Below are positions 15,854 to 24,737 of a DNA stretch of 61,323 nt, piece after piece. Source of the DNA: CAZPAV01 sp964584755. GTDB lineage: Bacteria; Actinomycetota; Acidimicrobiia; Spongiisociales; UBA5794. The stretch is taken from contig CAZPAV010000013.1 in assembly GCA_964584755.1 (NCBI GenBank), positions 1 to 61,323 on the forward strand, in the 5' to 3' direction. A program made the translations under genes and the position numbers. Position 1 is the stretch's first letter. Each line of letters begins with the position of its first letter. Below the pieces are notes generated by a model that worked only from the letters and a program-made list of their open reading frames with translations, did not search any database and was not told the DNA's origin.

Positions 15854-17037
15854 TGCCCACCCTCCGGGGCCGGATCGCGATCGGAGCCGGTGCCGCCTTC
15901 CTCCTCCTCTGGATCGGCCTCGGCGACCGGCTCCTCCTCGCCACCGGCGCCCTTCTCCTCGTCGCGGTCCTCGCCGGCGTGATCTCCGTCCGCCGCGCCG
16001 CCCCCCGGGTCGCCGTCGCCCGCCGGCTCCTTCCCCCGCGGGTGCACGTCGCACACGAGGTCGCGGTGGAGACGACGGTACGGTCGCGCCGCCCGCTGCG
16101 CGCGATACGCCTCACCGACCCGATCGCCGGCCTGGGAGCCGCCCACGCCGCTCCGGGGCGGATCGACCCCGCTCGCCCGCTGCGCCTCCGCTACACGCTC
16201 CGCCCCCCCGCCCGCGGGGTGTTCCCGGTCGGACCGGCCGACGTCCGCGTGCGCGACCTCCTCGGGATGGCCGAGTCCGGCGGCACCGTCGGTCCCGTCG
16301 ATCGCCTCGTCGTCTTCCCCGAGGTCGAGACGCTCGAGGGTCTCCCGTCCGGCGGAGGTCCGGGGCGAACCGCCGCCGGCGCCGCACGCGAGGCGGCCCG
16401 GGGCGGCGACGACGAGTTCTTCGCCCTCCGTGAGTACACGGACGGCGACGACCTCCGTCAGGTCCACTGGCGCTCCTCGGCGAAGCGGGACACGCTCATG
16501 ATCCGCCAGAACGAGGCCTCGCCGCGATCCCGGGCCCTCCTGCTGCTCGACCGTCGGGCAGCCGCCTACGGCGTCCCCGCCGCGTTCGAGCACGCCGTCG
16601 TCGCCGCCGCCTCCGTCCTTCGTCACCTCTTCACCTCCGGGTACCGCCCGCTCCTGTGGACCGGCGAGGGACCGGAGATCCACGTCACCGAGCCCGACGA
16701 CCTGGTCGACGCCATGGAGGTGCTGGCCGGGGTCGCCACCTGTGCGCACGCCTCGGCACCGGGCCTCCTGAGTCGGCTCCGCCGCGGCGGCGGAGCCGAC
16801 GAGATCGTCGTGCTCGTGACCGGCCTCGCCGTCGATCCCGATCCCGCCGTCCTCCAGGTGCTCCTCCCCGCGGCCTCCGCGACGGTCGTCGTGGCCGTCG
16901 CTCCCCCGGAGATCCGCGACCGGTCGGCGCTGGCGCGCACGGGGGCGGTGACCGTGTACGCCGATCCGGCGGAACCCTGGGCCCCGGCCTGGCGAACCGC
17001 GATGGGACTCCCATGGGCGACCGGTACCGCTGGCTGA
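15853..17037 (+). CDS. DUF58 domain membrane protein
   Basis: Protein of 394 aa. Two hydrophobic segments lie near the N-terminus (about 10-20 and 28-45), then a beta-rich region, then the DUF58 core: DEFFALREYTDGDDLRQVHWRSSAKRD, whose REYxxGDdxRxIdWxxsA pattern defines the family. A von Willebrand-like fold follows (LLLLDRRAA). Such proteins are partners of MoxR ATPases in envelope-related tasks. The GTG start overlaps the moxR stop by one base (TAGTG); its end overlaps the transglutaminase gene by 25 nt. Confidence 0.9.
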   Translation: MPTLRGRIAIGAGAAFLLLWIGLGDRLLLATGALLLVAVLAGVISVRRAAPRVAVARRLLPPRVHVAHEVAVETTVRSRRPLRAIRLTDPIAGLGAAHAAPGRIDPARPLRLRYTLRPPARGVFPVGPADVRVRDLLGMAESGGTVGPVDRLVVFPEVETLEGLPSGGGPGRTAAGAAREAARGGDDEFFALREYTDGDDLRQVHWRSSAKRDTLMIRQNEASPRSRALLLLDRRAAAYGVPAAFEHAVVAAASVLRHLFTSGYRPLLWTGEGPEIHVTEPDDLVDAMEVLAGVATCAHASAPGLLSRLRRGGGADEIVVLVTGLAVDPDPAVLQVLLPAASATVVVAVAPPEIRDRSALARTGAVTVYADPAEPWAPAWRTAMGLPWATGTAG

Positions 17038-19397
17038 CGGGGGCGGCGTCCCTCGCGTTCGCCTCCTGGTTCCTGCTGCGTGTCGTTCGACCGACGACCG
17101 AGGGCACCCCCTGGCCGCTCCTCGTCCTCGTGGCCGCGCTCCTGGGCGCCGCGACGACGGGGCTCGTGCTCACGGCGGGCCGGGGCCCGATCGTCGCGAC
17201 CCTCACCGGCGTGGTCGGGGTGACGGTCACGGTCCTCCGGATCGCCGGGCCCGCCGCTGCCCCGCTCCTCCCCTCGGCGGGGACACTGCGCGCCGCGCTC
17301 GAGGAGCTGGCTCGAGCCGTCGCGCTCGTCCGCTACGGCGCCGCACCGGTGGTGCCTCGCCCGGGACTCGTCGCCCTCCTCGCCGCCGCCGCCTGGATCC
17401 TGACCGCCGTCGTCGTCTGGGGTCTCGGCACCCGTCGCCCGCTCCTCGGGCTCCTCCCGCCCCTGTCGGTCGGGGTGGTGCTCGCCACCATCGATCGGCC
17501 GGCGACACCCCTCCCCGCGGTGGCGATCTTCCTCGTGCTCGCCGTGGCGACCATCGTGGCCGCCGACGCGAGACGAACCCGTCCTCCTCCCCCGGCGGCG
17601 GAACGGGGAGGGCGCGGGGGGCGGACCCGCATCGTGGGTTCCCTCCAGGCTCTCGCCCTGCTCGGGACGATCGTCCTCGCCGCGCTCCTCGCCGTCGTCC
17701 TGCTCGACGGCCGCGTGCCCGCCGGCGGCACGCTGCCGTGGCGTACCCACGTCGGCCTGGCGGGGAACGCCGTCGGCGGCGTCGCCTACAACCCCTTCGT
17801 CGCCATCCAGAAGGGACTCGTCTCGCGTGCCAACACGCCCGTCTTCACCGCGACGATCGAGGGGGACGTCCCCCCCGAGGGGGTCTCCTTCCGTCTCCTC
17901 ACCCTCGACGCCTTCGACGGCGGCCAGTGGTACGCGCCCACGCCCCACCTCGTCCCGCTCGACGGGGGCCCCTGGGAGGATCCCGGCGAGGAGTACGTGG
18001 GCCCGACGCGGCGCATTCGGGCCCGCGTCGAGATCCGCGCCCTCACCATGGATTGGCTTCCCGCCCCGTACCGGCCGGTGGAGGTGACCGCCGCCGATCC
18101 GTCCGTCGCGGTGAACCTCCGGGTCCGCACCGCCGACGCGGCGCTCCGTTACGACGGCGGCCTCTCCTACCCGGGACTGGCGTACACCGTCACCGCCGAC
18201 GTACCCCGGCTCGATCTCGCCGCGGTCGTCTCCACCCCCGACGGGTCCCTCTCCCCCCTCTTCGCCGCCGCGGCAGCCGCCGGGGAGGCCACCCTCCCCA
18301 CGCCGCGGCGGGGGCCGCCCCGGCGCGACCTCCCCGACCAGGACCACTACCTCGAGCTGCCCCCCGATCTCGACCCGCGCATCGCCCGTCAGGCCCTCCT
18401 CCTCACCCGCCTCCTGAAGACCCCCTTCGAGAAGGGTCTCGCCCTCGAGCAGTGGTTCCGCGTCTCCGGCGGGTTCACGTACGACGTCGCGGTCACGCCG
18501 GGGAACGACGCGGCGACCATCGCCTCCTGGCTCTTCGACGCCTCCCCCGCGAACCGCGACTATCGGCGCGGCTACTGCGAGCAGTTCGCCACGGCGATGG
18601 CGGTGATGGCCCGCACGGTCGGGGTGCCGAGCCGCGTCGTCCTCGGCTTCACGCCGGGCGACCGGATCGGTGGGAACCGGGTCGTGGTCCGGGAGCGCAA
18701 CGCGCACGCCTGGGTGGAGCTGTGGGTCCCCAGCCAGGGTTGGGTCCGCTTCGACCCCACTCCCCGCAGCGACGGTGCCAATCCGGTCACCTCGGCGGAC
18801 CTCGACGCCCGGCTCGGTTTCGGGATCACCGCCTACCTCGGGCAGATCGTCGAGCCCGCCCGAGCCCCGATACCCGACTCGGCCGGTGCCCCCCCGGTGA
18901 TCGCCTCCGCCGACCGGCCCGACCGGCGCTTCGTCGCCTCGGGCGGGGGCGACGAGGCGGCGCCCACCGACGGGCTCGGCACCGCCCGCATGCTCGCCGG
19001 GTTGCTCCTCCTCGCCGCGTTCGCGCTCGCCCTCCCTCTCCTGACGTGGGCACGGCGACGGCGTCGCCTCCGCCGCGCCCGGGCCGGCGACGTCGTCGCC
19101 GCCTGGGAGGAGATCCTCGTCCGCCTCGACGATGCAGGTCTCGCGCCCGATCCGGCGCTCACCCCCATGGAGGTCGCACGGCGCGCCGACGAGGAGCGCC
19201 TGTTGCCCCTCGCTCGGATCTACTCCTCGGTCGTGTACGGCCCCCCGGGACGGGTGCCGGCGCCCGTCGCACGCGAGACCGTCGAGGTCTCCCTGCGGCG
19301 AGCCGTGGAGCACCTCGTCGCACGCACTCCGTGGCCACGTCGTCTCCTGGCCTGGTACCGCGTCTCGTCTCCGTTCCGGCGCCGTCTCGCCCGCTGA
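17013..19397 (+). CDS. Membrane-bound transglutaminase-like protein (TgpA type)
   Basis: Protein of 794 aa. The first 230 residues have about seven hydrophobic segments, then a large extracytoplasmic region, a transglutaminase domain with Cys in RRGYCEQFATAMAVMAR, His in ERNAHAWVELW and Asp in RFDPTPR (the catalytic triad), one more membrane segment (MLAGLLLLAAFALALPLL) and a cytoplasmic C-terminal domain resembling DUF4129. This is the standard third member of MoxR-DUF58 loci. The substrate is unknown. The ATG at 17013 lies inside the end of the DUF58 gene. It converges on the MerR gene. Confidence 0.92.
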   Translation: MGDRYRWLTGAASLAFASWFLLRVVRPTTEGTPWPLLVLVAALLGAATTGLVLTAGRGPIVATLTGVVGVTVTVLRIAGPAAAPLLPSAGTLRAALEELARAVALVRYGAAPVVPRPGLVALLAAAAWILTAVVVWGLGTRRPLLGLLPPLSVGVVLATIDRPATPLPAVAIFLVLAVATIVAADARRTRPPPPAAERGGRGGRTRIVGSLQALALLGTIVLAALLAVVLLDGRVPAGGTLPWRTHVGLAGNAVGGVAYNPFVAIQKGLVSRANTPVFTATIEGDVPPEGVSFRLLTLDAFDGGQWYAPTPHLVPLDGGPWEDPGEEYVGPTRRIRARVEIRALTMDWLPAPYRPVEVTAADPSVAVNLRVRTADAALRYDGGLSYPGLAYTVTADVPRLDLAAVVSTPDGSLSPLFAAAAAAGEATLPTPRRGPPRRDLPDQDHYLELPPDLDPRIARQALLLTRLLKTPFEKGLALEQWFRVSGGFTYDVAVTPGNDAATIASWLFDASPANRDYRRGYCEQFATAMAVMARTVGVPSRVVLGFTPGDRIGGNRVVVRERNAHAWVELWVPSQGWVRFDPTPRSDGANPVTSADLDARLGFGITAYLGQIVEPARAPIPDSAGAPPVIASADRPDRRFVASGGGDEAAPTDGLGTARMLAGLLLLAAFALALPLLTWARRRRRLRRARAGDVVAAWEEILVRLDDAGLAPDPALTPMEVARRADEERLLPLARIYSSVVYGPPGRVPAPVARETVEVSLRRAVEHLVARTPWPRRLLAWYRVSSPFRRRLAR

Positions 19398-19426
19398 GGC
19401 GGAGCGCCGATCCGCGGCGCCTCAGC
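19393..19426. terminator. Palindrome spanning two convergent stop codons, likely bidirectional terminator
   Basis: GCTGAGGCG (19393-19401) is the perfect inverse of CGCCTCAGC (19418-19426), a 9-bp stem with a 16-nt loop. It contains the stop codons of both convergent genes. It has no T-run, so if it terminates it does so without the classical tail. Confidence 0.45.
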
Positions 19427-19973
19427 CGGCGGCCTCCGTCTCGGAGAGGACGTCGTCCTCGACCCGCCGCAGCATCTCGAGGAACCGGTCCCGGTCGAGC
19501 TCGAAGCGGGTGACGTCGTCCTCGACGGTCCGAGCGATCTCGTCGATGGCGACGAAGAAGGCCAACTGGCCCTGGCGGAGGGCGTCGAGGAGCTCCTCCT
19601 CGTCGCGCGCCACCTTGAAGATGGAGCGGCCGTCGGTGACGAGACGGACCTCGGCGAGATGCGTGTCCATGTCGGCCGTCCGCCGCAGGTAGTCCCAGGC
19701 CCGCCGCACCCGCTGCACCGACATGCCGTTGTCGAGGAGGCTCTTGACGACCCGAAGGGCGACGAGATCACGAAAGGAGTAGAGGCGCCGCTTCCCGGGT
19801 CGGCCGCCGGTCTCCTGGATCGAGGGCTTCACCAGGCCCACCTTGTCCCAGTATCGGAGCTGGTGAGGAGTACAGGACGTCAGCTTCGTGGCCTGCTGAG
19901 CGGTGAAACCCTCCAACGCACTCCCTCCCGATCTCCTCGACCCGATCGTCCCGGCGGCGACCCGAAGCTCCAC
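19422..19973 (-). CDS. MerR-family transcriptional regulator
   Basis: Protein of 183 aa with an N-terminal winged helix: FTAQQATKLTSCTPHQLRYWDKVGLVKPS then RRLYSFRDLVALRVVKSLLDNG, the MerR DNA-binding region, at about residues 23-85. The C-terminal part is helical and acidic without clear metal-binding cysteines, so this is the cell-division/metabolism-type actinobacterial MerR rather than a metal sensor. The start is GTG at 19973, with TAGGGT 5 nt before it; a shorter start near 19921 is possible. It lies next to the DUF3040 gene, about 40 bp apart and in the same direction. Confidence 0.85.
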   Translation of the reverse strand: MELRVAAGTIGSRRSGGSALEGFTAQQATKLTSCTPHQLRYWDKVGLVKPSIQETGGRPGKRRLYSFRDLVALRVVKSLLDNGMSVQRVRRAWDYLRRTADMDTHLAEVRLVTDGRSIFKVARDEEELLDALRQGQLAFFVAIDEIARTVEDDVTRFELDRDRFLEMLRRVEDDVLSETEAAG

Positions 19974-20014
19974 CGCGCACCCTAGTCGACCCGACTCCCG
20001 CCGGAGCGGGGAGC

Positions 20015-20353
20015 CTAGCGGCCGCGACGCCAGCGGTCACGGAGCCGGTCCAGCCACCCCTCGGCCGCGCCTCCCTGGGCACCGTCGCCACGGCCGGACC
20101 GGACCATCATGGCGAGCCATCCGGCCGAGGCCACCATGAGGATGAAGCCCAAGCCGGCGATCACCGCCGAGCTCGTGAACGAGCCCAGCATCACCACGAG
20201 GCCCACGACGAAGCCGAGAACGGCGAGGCGCTGCCGCCGCCGACTCCGCGACCCGAGCGTGGCCTTGACCTTCTGCGCGAGCTTGGGGTCCTCCTCGTAG
20301 AGATGGCGTTCGATCTCCTCGAGGATCCGCTGCTCACGCTCGTCGAGCGGCAT
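20015..20353 (-). CDS. DUF3040 membrane protein
   Basis: Protein of 112 aa. It starts MPLDEREQRILEEIERHLYEEDPKLA, the conserved N-terminus of the actinobacterial DUF3040 family, followed by a basic stretch and two membrane segments (about 49-66 and 71-90). Function is unknown; in many actinobacteria it lies near cell-division genes. The ATG at 20353 is chosen because AAGGTG stands just before it and the family begins there; the frame is open further up. TATACT at 20396-20391 is a good -10, giving a leader of about 30 nt. Confidence 0.85.
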   Translation of the reverse strand: MPLDEREQRILEEIERHLYEEDPKLAQKVKATLGSRSRRRQRLAVLGFVVGLVVMLGSFTSSAVIAGLGFILMVASAGWLAMMVRSGRGDGAQGGAAEGWLDRLRDRWRRGR

Positions 20354-20437
20354 GCCGTCACCTTGTGCGTCGCTTGCGGTTCGCCTCCGCAGTATACCGC
20401 CGGGTGCCACCGAGCAGGCCCGGTGAGGCACCTCTCC

Positions 20438-21637
20438 TCAAGCCCGCTCCCCCGCCTCCGGCCGCTCCGCGAGGCGGGCCGGGCGCAACGCCTCCTCCCC
20501 GAACCGAGCTCGGATCCGGGCCGCCACCGCGGCGAGCGCCTCGCGATCGGGATCGTCGAGTGCGAGCTGGACCGGGGCGTCCTCACCCACCAGCCCCGCC
20601 ACGCCCAGGCCGAGGAGGCGGATCCTCCCCTCGCCGACCCGGGCCCGGTCGAGGAGCCGCCGTGCCACGGACCAGAGCTCCTGAGTGGCCACGATCGGAT
20701 CGACGAGCGTCGCCGAGCGGGTCACCGTCCGGTACTGCGCATCCCGGACCTTCAGGGTGACGGTTCGCCCGCGCCGGCCCGCCCGGGCGAGACGACCGGC
20801 CAGACGATCGCACAGGCGGAGCAGCTCCCGCCGGATCGCGTCGCCACCGACGAGGTCGGTGGCGAACGTCTCCTCCACCGAGATCGAGTGCGTCCGGGCG
20901 CTCCCCGTCACCGCCCGGGCGTCCCGTCCCCGCGCCAGCGCGGCGAGATGACGCCCCAGGGACCGGCCCAGGCGCTTCTCGAGCACCGGGACCGGGACCT
21001 CGCGCAGCCCTCCAACCGTGGTCACGCCGAGCTCCTCGAGCAGGGCCCCGGTGGCGGCTCCCACCCCCGGGAGCGCACCGACGGGCAGCGGAGCGAGAAA
21101 CGCCTCCTCGGTCCCGACGGGGACGAGCAGCAGGCCGTCGGGCTTCGCCCTCCCGGAAGCCAGCTTCGCCACTACCCGGTTCGTCGCGATCCCCACGGAG
21201 CAGGGCAGGCCGATCTCGTCGCGGACCCGGCGGCGAATCTCCTCGCCCACCGTCCGGACGTCGGGAAAGTGGCGCCGCAGACCCTCCACGTCGAGGAACG
21301 CCTCGTCGATGGAGGCCGCCTCCACGAAGGGCGTGAAGGCCTCGAGCAGGGTGAGGATCCGCCGCGAGACCGCCCGGTACCGCGCGGGGCTCGGAGGACG
21401 GTACACGGCCTCCGGGCACCGCCGGCGCGCCTCCCCGATCGGCATCGCCGAGTGCACGCCGCGCGCCCGTGCCTCGTAGCTGGCGGAGGCGACGACCCCG
21501 CGCCGGCCGAGCCCGCCCACGACGACGGGTCGCCCCCGCAGGCGGTGATCGTCGAGCCGCTCCACCTCGACGAAGAACGCGTCCATGTCCACGTGGACGA
21601 CGTGCTCGGCGAACGGATCCGGACAGCCACGCGCCAT
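20438..21637 (-). CDS. dinB: DNA polymerase IV (Y family)
   Basis: Translesion polymerase of 399 aa. Motifs: VVHVDMDAFFVEVE (first catalytic Asp), YEARARGVHSAMP, SIDEAFLDVEG (the catalytic Asp-Glu pair), GIATNRVVAKLAS, then the helix-hairpin-helix LPGVGAATGALLEELGV and the little-finger domain. The C-terminus has no clear beta-clamp QLxLF peptide; the closest is VQLALDD. The ATG at 21637 lies 33 bp from the divergent phosphatase gene. TACGGT sits 7 nt before it. No LexA box is seen in the intergenic region. Confidence 0.93.
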   Translation of the reverse strand: MARGCPDPFAEHVVHVDMDAFFVEVERLDDHRLRGRPVVVGGLGRRGVVASASYEARARGVHSAMPIGEARRRCPEAVYRPPSPARYRAVSRRILTLLEAFTPFVEAASIDEAFLDVEGLRRHFPDVRTVGEEIRRRVRDEIGLPCSVGIATNRVVAKLASGRAKPDGLLLVPVGTEEAFLAPLPVGALPGVGAATGALLEELGVTTVGGLREVPVPVLEKRLGRSLGRHLAALARGRDARAVTGSARTHSISVEETFATDLVGGDAIRRELLRLCDRLAGRLARAGRRGRTVTLKVRDAQYRTVTRSATLVDPIVATQELWSVARRLLDRARVGEGRIRLLGLGVAGLVGEDAPVQLALDDPDREALAAVAARIRARFGEEALRPARLAERPEAGERA

Positions 21638-21644
21638 GGTCTCC

Positions 21645-21664
21645 ACCGTAGCCGCCGGTACGCT
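21645..21664. promoter_or_regulatory. Compact divergent pair of leaderless -10 elements
   Basis: The whole spacer between dinB and the phosphatase gene is 33 bp. A minus-strand TACGGT (21650-21645) is 7 nt from the dinB ATG and a plus-strand TACGCT (21659-21664) is 6 nt from the phosphatase ATG. The two hexamers are 8 bp apart, so each promoter's -35 region lies within or beyond the other's start. Confidence 0.55.
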
Positions 21665-21670
21665 ACGCCG

Positions 21671-22303
21671 ATGCCCGCCCGGACCCCCGTCCTGCTCGTC
21701 CGCCACGGCGAGGTACGGAATCCCCGGCATCTCGTGTACGCGGATCTCCCCGGCTTCCCCCTGACGACACGTGGCCGGGCCCAGGCGGAGGCCGCGGCGG
21801 CCCATCTCTCCTCGATCCCGGTCGCCGCGGTGCTCACCTCCCCCCTCCGGCGAGCACGAGAGACCGCGGCGGCGATCGCCGCGCCCCATCGTCTCGTCCC
21901 GGTCGTCGAGGAGCAGCTCACCGAGTGGCGACTCTCCTCCCGCTGGGCGGGACGACGCTGGGAGGAGCTCCCCACCGCGTTCCCCGGGGAGCTCGAGGCG
22001 TACCTCGACCATCCCCGGTCCCTCCCCTTCGCCCCCGAGTCCCTGGCGGCCCTCGCCGAGCGCGTCGCGGGCGTTCTCCGCCGGAACGTGGCGACCGCCG
22101 GGGGCGCCCTCGTGGTCGTGTCCCATCAGGACCCGATCCAGGCGGCGAGGATCCTCCTCACGGGCCGCTCCTGGACGACCTTCGGTGTCGACAAGCCGGG
22201 ACACGCCACCGTCCTCCACCTCGAGGCACCCCACGGCCGTGGGCGGCCCTGGCAGGAGATCGCACGCTGGGACCCTCCCGGGCCGCTCCTCGAGCACGGC
22301 TAG
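21671..22303 (+). CDS. Histidine phosphatase (phosphoglycerate mutase-like)
   Basis: Protein of 210 aa. The catalytic motif LLVRHGEV (RHG, residues 11-13) is at the N-terminus, with LTSPLRRARETA and the second catalytic His in VVVSHQDPI. This is the histidine phosphatase superfamily; phosphoglycerate mutase activity is not implied, and substrates range from sugar phosphates to nucleotides. ATG at 21671, probably leaderless. The membrane-protein gene follows 73 bp later, with its own TAGGAT element just after this gene's end. Confidence 0.88.
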   Translation: MPARTPVLLVRHGEVRNPRHLVYADLPGFPLTTRGRAQAEAAAAHLSSIPVAAVLTSPLRRARETAAAIAAPHRLVPVVEEQLTEWRLSSRWAGRRWEELPTAFPGELEAYLDHPRSLPFAPESLAALAERVAGVLRRNVATAGGALVVVSHQDPIQAARILLTGRSWTTFGVDKPGHATVLHLEAPHGRGRPWQEIARWDPPGPLLEHG

Positions 22304-22376
22304 GATCCGGGCTGCCGACCCGCTCGGAGCGCCGACCCGGGAAAGGGACCCTCCGGCACCTCTCGAGGACGATGCC

Positions 22377-23078
22377 ATGGCCCGTGCGCCGTTCGTCATC
22401 AGTGGAATCGTCGCCGCCGACGGCCTCCTCTGGGCCGTCGTGCTCGTCGCGACGCCCGCGCCGTTCGCGGTCCTCGCCGCGGCCACGCTCGCGGTCGGCT
22501 TCCTCCTCTTCACCATCGTGGCGTGCGCCGGGATCCTCCTCGTCCACGCCCCGTGGGCACGGTACGTCGGGCTGACGACCGCACTCGGCGGACTCGCCGT
22601 CGCCATCACGGGGGAACTGGACGCGCCTCGCCTCCTCGGCATCCTCGCCGCAGGCGCCACGATCGTCGGGCTCACCGGACCCTGGCTCCGCATCTGGCTG
22701 CGCCGCCGGCCCTCCGCCGACGGTCCCGGGCCCGTCCCCACCGCCCTCACGCTGGGGAGCCTCACGCTCGTGCCGCTCGCCGGCATCGTCGCGCCGTCCG
22801 GCCCCTCCGCCGCGCTGCTCCTCCTCGCCCTGCTCGGCCTCCTCCTCGCCTGGGGCTACGGACGCGCCTCGCTCCCGGCGCTGTGGGGACTCCGGATCGC
22901 CCTGCCCGTACTCGGCGTCCTCGCCGCATGGACCACCGGGCTCCCGGGAGCCATCCCGCTCCTGGTGGCACTCGCCGTCCTCACCGGACTCGCCTGGCGG
23001 GGCGCGGCACGCGCCGTGGTCGGCGCGACCCGACGCCCGGTGACCCCCCCGTCGCCGCACCGGGAGCCGCGGACGTGA
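22377..23078 (+). CDS. Hypothetical polytopic membrane protein
   Basis: Protein of 233 aa, not recognised. It is almost entirely hydrophobic with about seven membrane segments, beginning MARAPFVISGIVAADGLLWAV, and a basic break near residue 110 (LRIWLRRRPS). No conserved motif is evident. GAGGACG precedes the ATG. It overlaps the next gene (GTGA), so the two form a unit, and both are membrane proteins. Confidence 0.65.
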   Translation: MARAPFVISGIVAADGLLWAVVLVATPAPFAVLAAATLAVGFLLFTIVACAGILLVHAPWARYVGLTTALGGLAVAITGELDAPRLLGILAAGATIVGLTGPWLRIWLRRRPSADGPGPVPTALTLGSLTLVPLAGIVAPSGPSAALLLLALLGLLLAWGYGRASLPALWGLRIALPVLGVLAAWTTGLPGAIPLLVALAVLTGLAWRGAARAVVGATRRPVTPPSPHREPRT

Positions 23079-23476
23079 GAGACGTCTCCGTCGTCCTCCT
23101 CGCCGCCGCGACGTTCGCGGCGGCCGGCGCCGTCCTCGGGGGCTTCCCGGGACTCGTCGCCGCCGGCGCCGTCGGTGTCGTTCTCGCCGTCGGCGCGGTG
23201 GCGCTCCGGGTGCGGGTCCTCGTTGCGGTGCCGGTGCTCGTCGCCACGGCGGGAGGCGCGCTCGCCGGCGGCGGCGTGACCCACGCCCTCTGTCTCCCCG
23301 CCGCGTGTCCCCGGCTGGAGGTGCTGGCGGCGGTCCTCACCGGCGCCGGTGCCCTCGTGGGGGTCGGCATCGTCGTCGCGCTCGTGGCCCGCTCGTTCGA
23401 CGAGTACCGCGCCGCGGTCGCCGCCGACCGACCTCCACCGATCACCGGCTGCGGACCCGACGGCGCCTGCGACTGA
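23075..23476 (+). CDS. Hypothetical small membrane protein
   Basis: Protein of 133 aa with about four hydrophobic segments and a C-terminal tail ending PPPITGCGPDGACD, with two cysteines. Two more cysteines (CLPAACP) lie in a loop after segment three. Not recognised. The GTG start overlaps the stop of the preceding membrane gene. Its stop codon is only 2 bp from the convergent fabF stop. Confidence 0.65.
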   Translation: MRDVSVVLLAAATFAAAGAVLGGFPGLVAAGAVGVVLAVGAVALRVRVLVAVPVLVATAGGALAGGGVTHALCLPAACPRLEVLAAVLTGAGALVGVGIVVALVARSFDEYRAAVAADRPPPITGCGPDGACD

Positions 23477-23478
23477 CC

Positions 23479-24726
23479 TCAGTCGGCGACACCGAAGACG
23501 AGCGCCACGTTGTGGCCCCCGAAGCCGAAGGAGTTCGTCATCGCCATCCGCACCGGAACCTCGCGGGCCTCGTTCGGCACGTAGTCGAGGTCACACTCCG
23601 GATCCGGCGTCTCGTAGTTGATCGTCGGCGGCACGACACCGTCCCTGATGGCGAGGATGCAGACGATGGACTCCGCGGCGCCGGCCGCGCCGAGGAGATG
23701 TCCCGTCATGGACTTCGTCGAGGAGACGGGCACGGAGTAGGCGGCGTCGCCGAACACCGACTTGATCGCCACCGTCTCGGTGCTGTCGTTCGCCTGGGTC
23801 GAGGTCCCATGGGCGTTGATGTAGTCGATGTCGCCCGGGGCCACGTGCGCGTCGTCGAGCGCGGCCTGCATCGCCCGGGCGGCCCCGGCACCGCCGGGTC
23901 GAGGGAGGGTGATGTGGTAGCCGTCCGCGGACATCCCGTAGCCGAGCAGCTCGGCATAGATCGTCGCGCCGCGGGCGATCGCATGGCTCCGTTCCTCGAG
24001 GACGAGCACCGCGGCGCCCTCCCCCATGACGAAGCCGTCGCGGTCGAGGTCGAAGGGTCGACTGGCGCGGGGCGGCTCGTCGTTGCGGGTGCTCAGCGCG
24101 CGGACCTGGCAGAACCCGCCCATGGCGAAGCGGGTGATCGGCGCCTCGGCCCCGCCCGCGACCATGACGTCGGCGGCACCGCGCCGGATGATCTCCGCGG
24201 CGTCCCCCACGGCGTTCGCCGAGGCCGCGCACGCGGTGACGACGCAGGTGTTGGGACCGTAGAGACGGAAGTCGATCGAGACCACCCCCCCGGCCATGTT
24301 CGAGATGATCCGGGGGATGCCGTAGGGGCTGAGCCGATGGGGCCCGACGTGGAAGAGCGTGTCGAACTCGTGTTCGAACGTCTCCATGCCGCCGATCCCG
24401 GTCCCGACCACGACACCGGCGCGCAGCGCCTCCGGGTCGTCCTCCTCGTAGGCGATGCCCGCGTCCTCGAGGGCCTCCTTCGTGGCGGCCCAGAAGAACT
24501 GGGCGTACCGGTCGAGTCGTCGCGCCTGACGGCGACTCATGAAGGTCTCGACGTCGAAGTCCTCCACCTCGGCGGCGATGCGCGCCGCGAGGTCGGAGGC
24601 GTCGATGCGCGTGATCGGTCCGACCCCCGAGACCCCGGCGAGCGCGTTCTTCCAGAACGCGCCGACGTTCCCCCCCAACGGGTTGACGGTCCCGAGGCCG
24701 GTGACGACGACGCGTCGACGGCTCAT
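23479..24726 (-). CDS. fabF: 3-oxoacyl-[acyl-carrier-protein] synthase II
   Basis: Elongating condensing enzyme of 415 aa for type II fatty-acid synthesis. Catalytic residues visible: Cys in VVTACAASANAVGD, His in NAHGTSTQ and His in GHLLGAAGA, plus the family start RRVVVTGLGTVNPLGG. The ATG at 24726 is chosen because AAGGAG lies 6 nt upstream; an earlier in-frame start exists at 24741. It follows acpP by 11 bp and is last in the operon fabD-fabH-fabG-acpP-fabF. Confidence 0.96.
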   Translation of the reverse strand: MSRRRVVVTGLGTVNPLGGNVGAFWKNALAGVSGVGPITRIDASDLAARIAAEVEDFDVETFMSRRQARRLDRYAQFFWAATKEALEDAGIAYEEDDPEALRAGVVVGTGIGGMETFEHEFDTLFHVGPHRLSPYGIPRIISNMAGGVVSIDFRLYGPNTCVVTACAASANAVGDAAEIIRRGAADVMVAGGAEAPITRFAMGGFCQVRALSTRNDEPPRASRPFDLDRDGFVMGEGAAVLVLEERSHAIARGATIYAELLGYGMSADGYHITLPRPGGAGAARAMQAALDDAHVAPGDIDYINAHGTSTQANDSTETVAIKSVFGDAAYSVPVSSTKSMTGHLLGAAGAAESIVCILAIRDGVVPPTINYETPDPECDLDYVPNEAREVPVRMAMTNSFGFGGHNVALVFGVAD

Positions 24727-24737
24727 CGGCGTCTCCT

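Noticed and set aside
23474..23481. Inverted repeat at the convergent stop codons of the membrane-protein and fabF genes as a terminator
   Set aside because: The arms are separated by only 2 nt, too small a loop for a hairpin, and mainly reflect the two stop codons.
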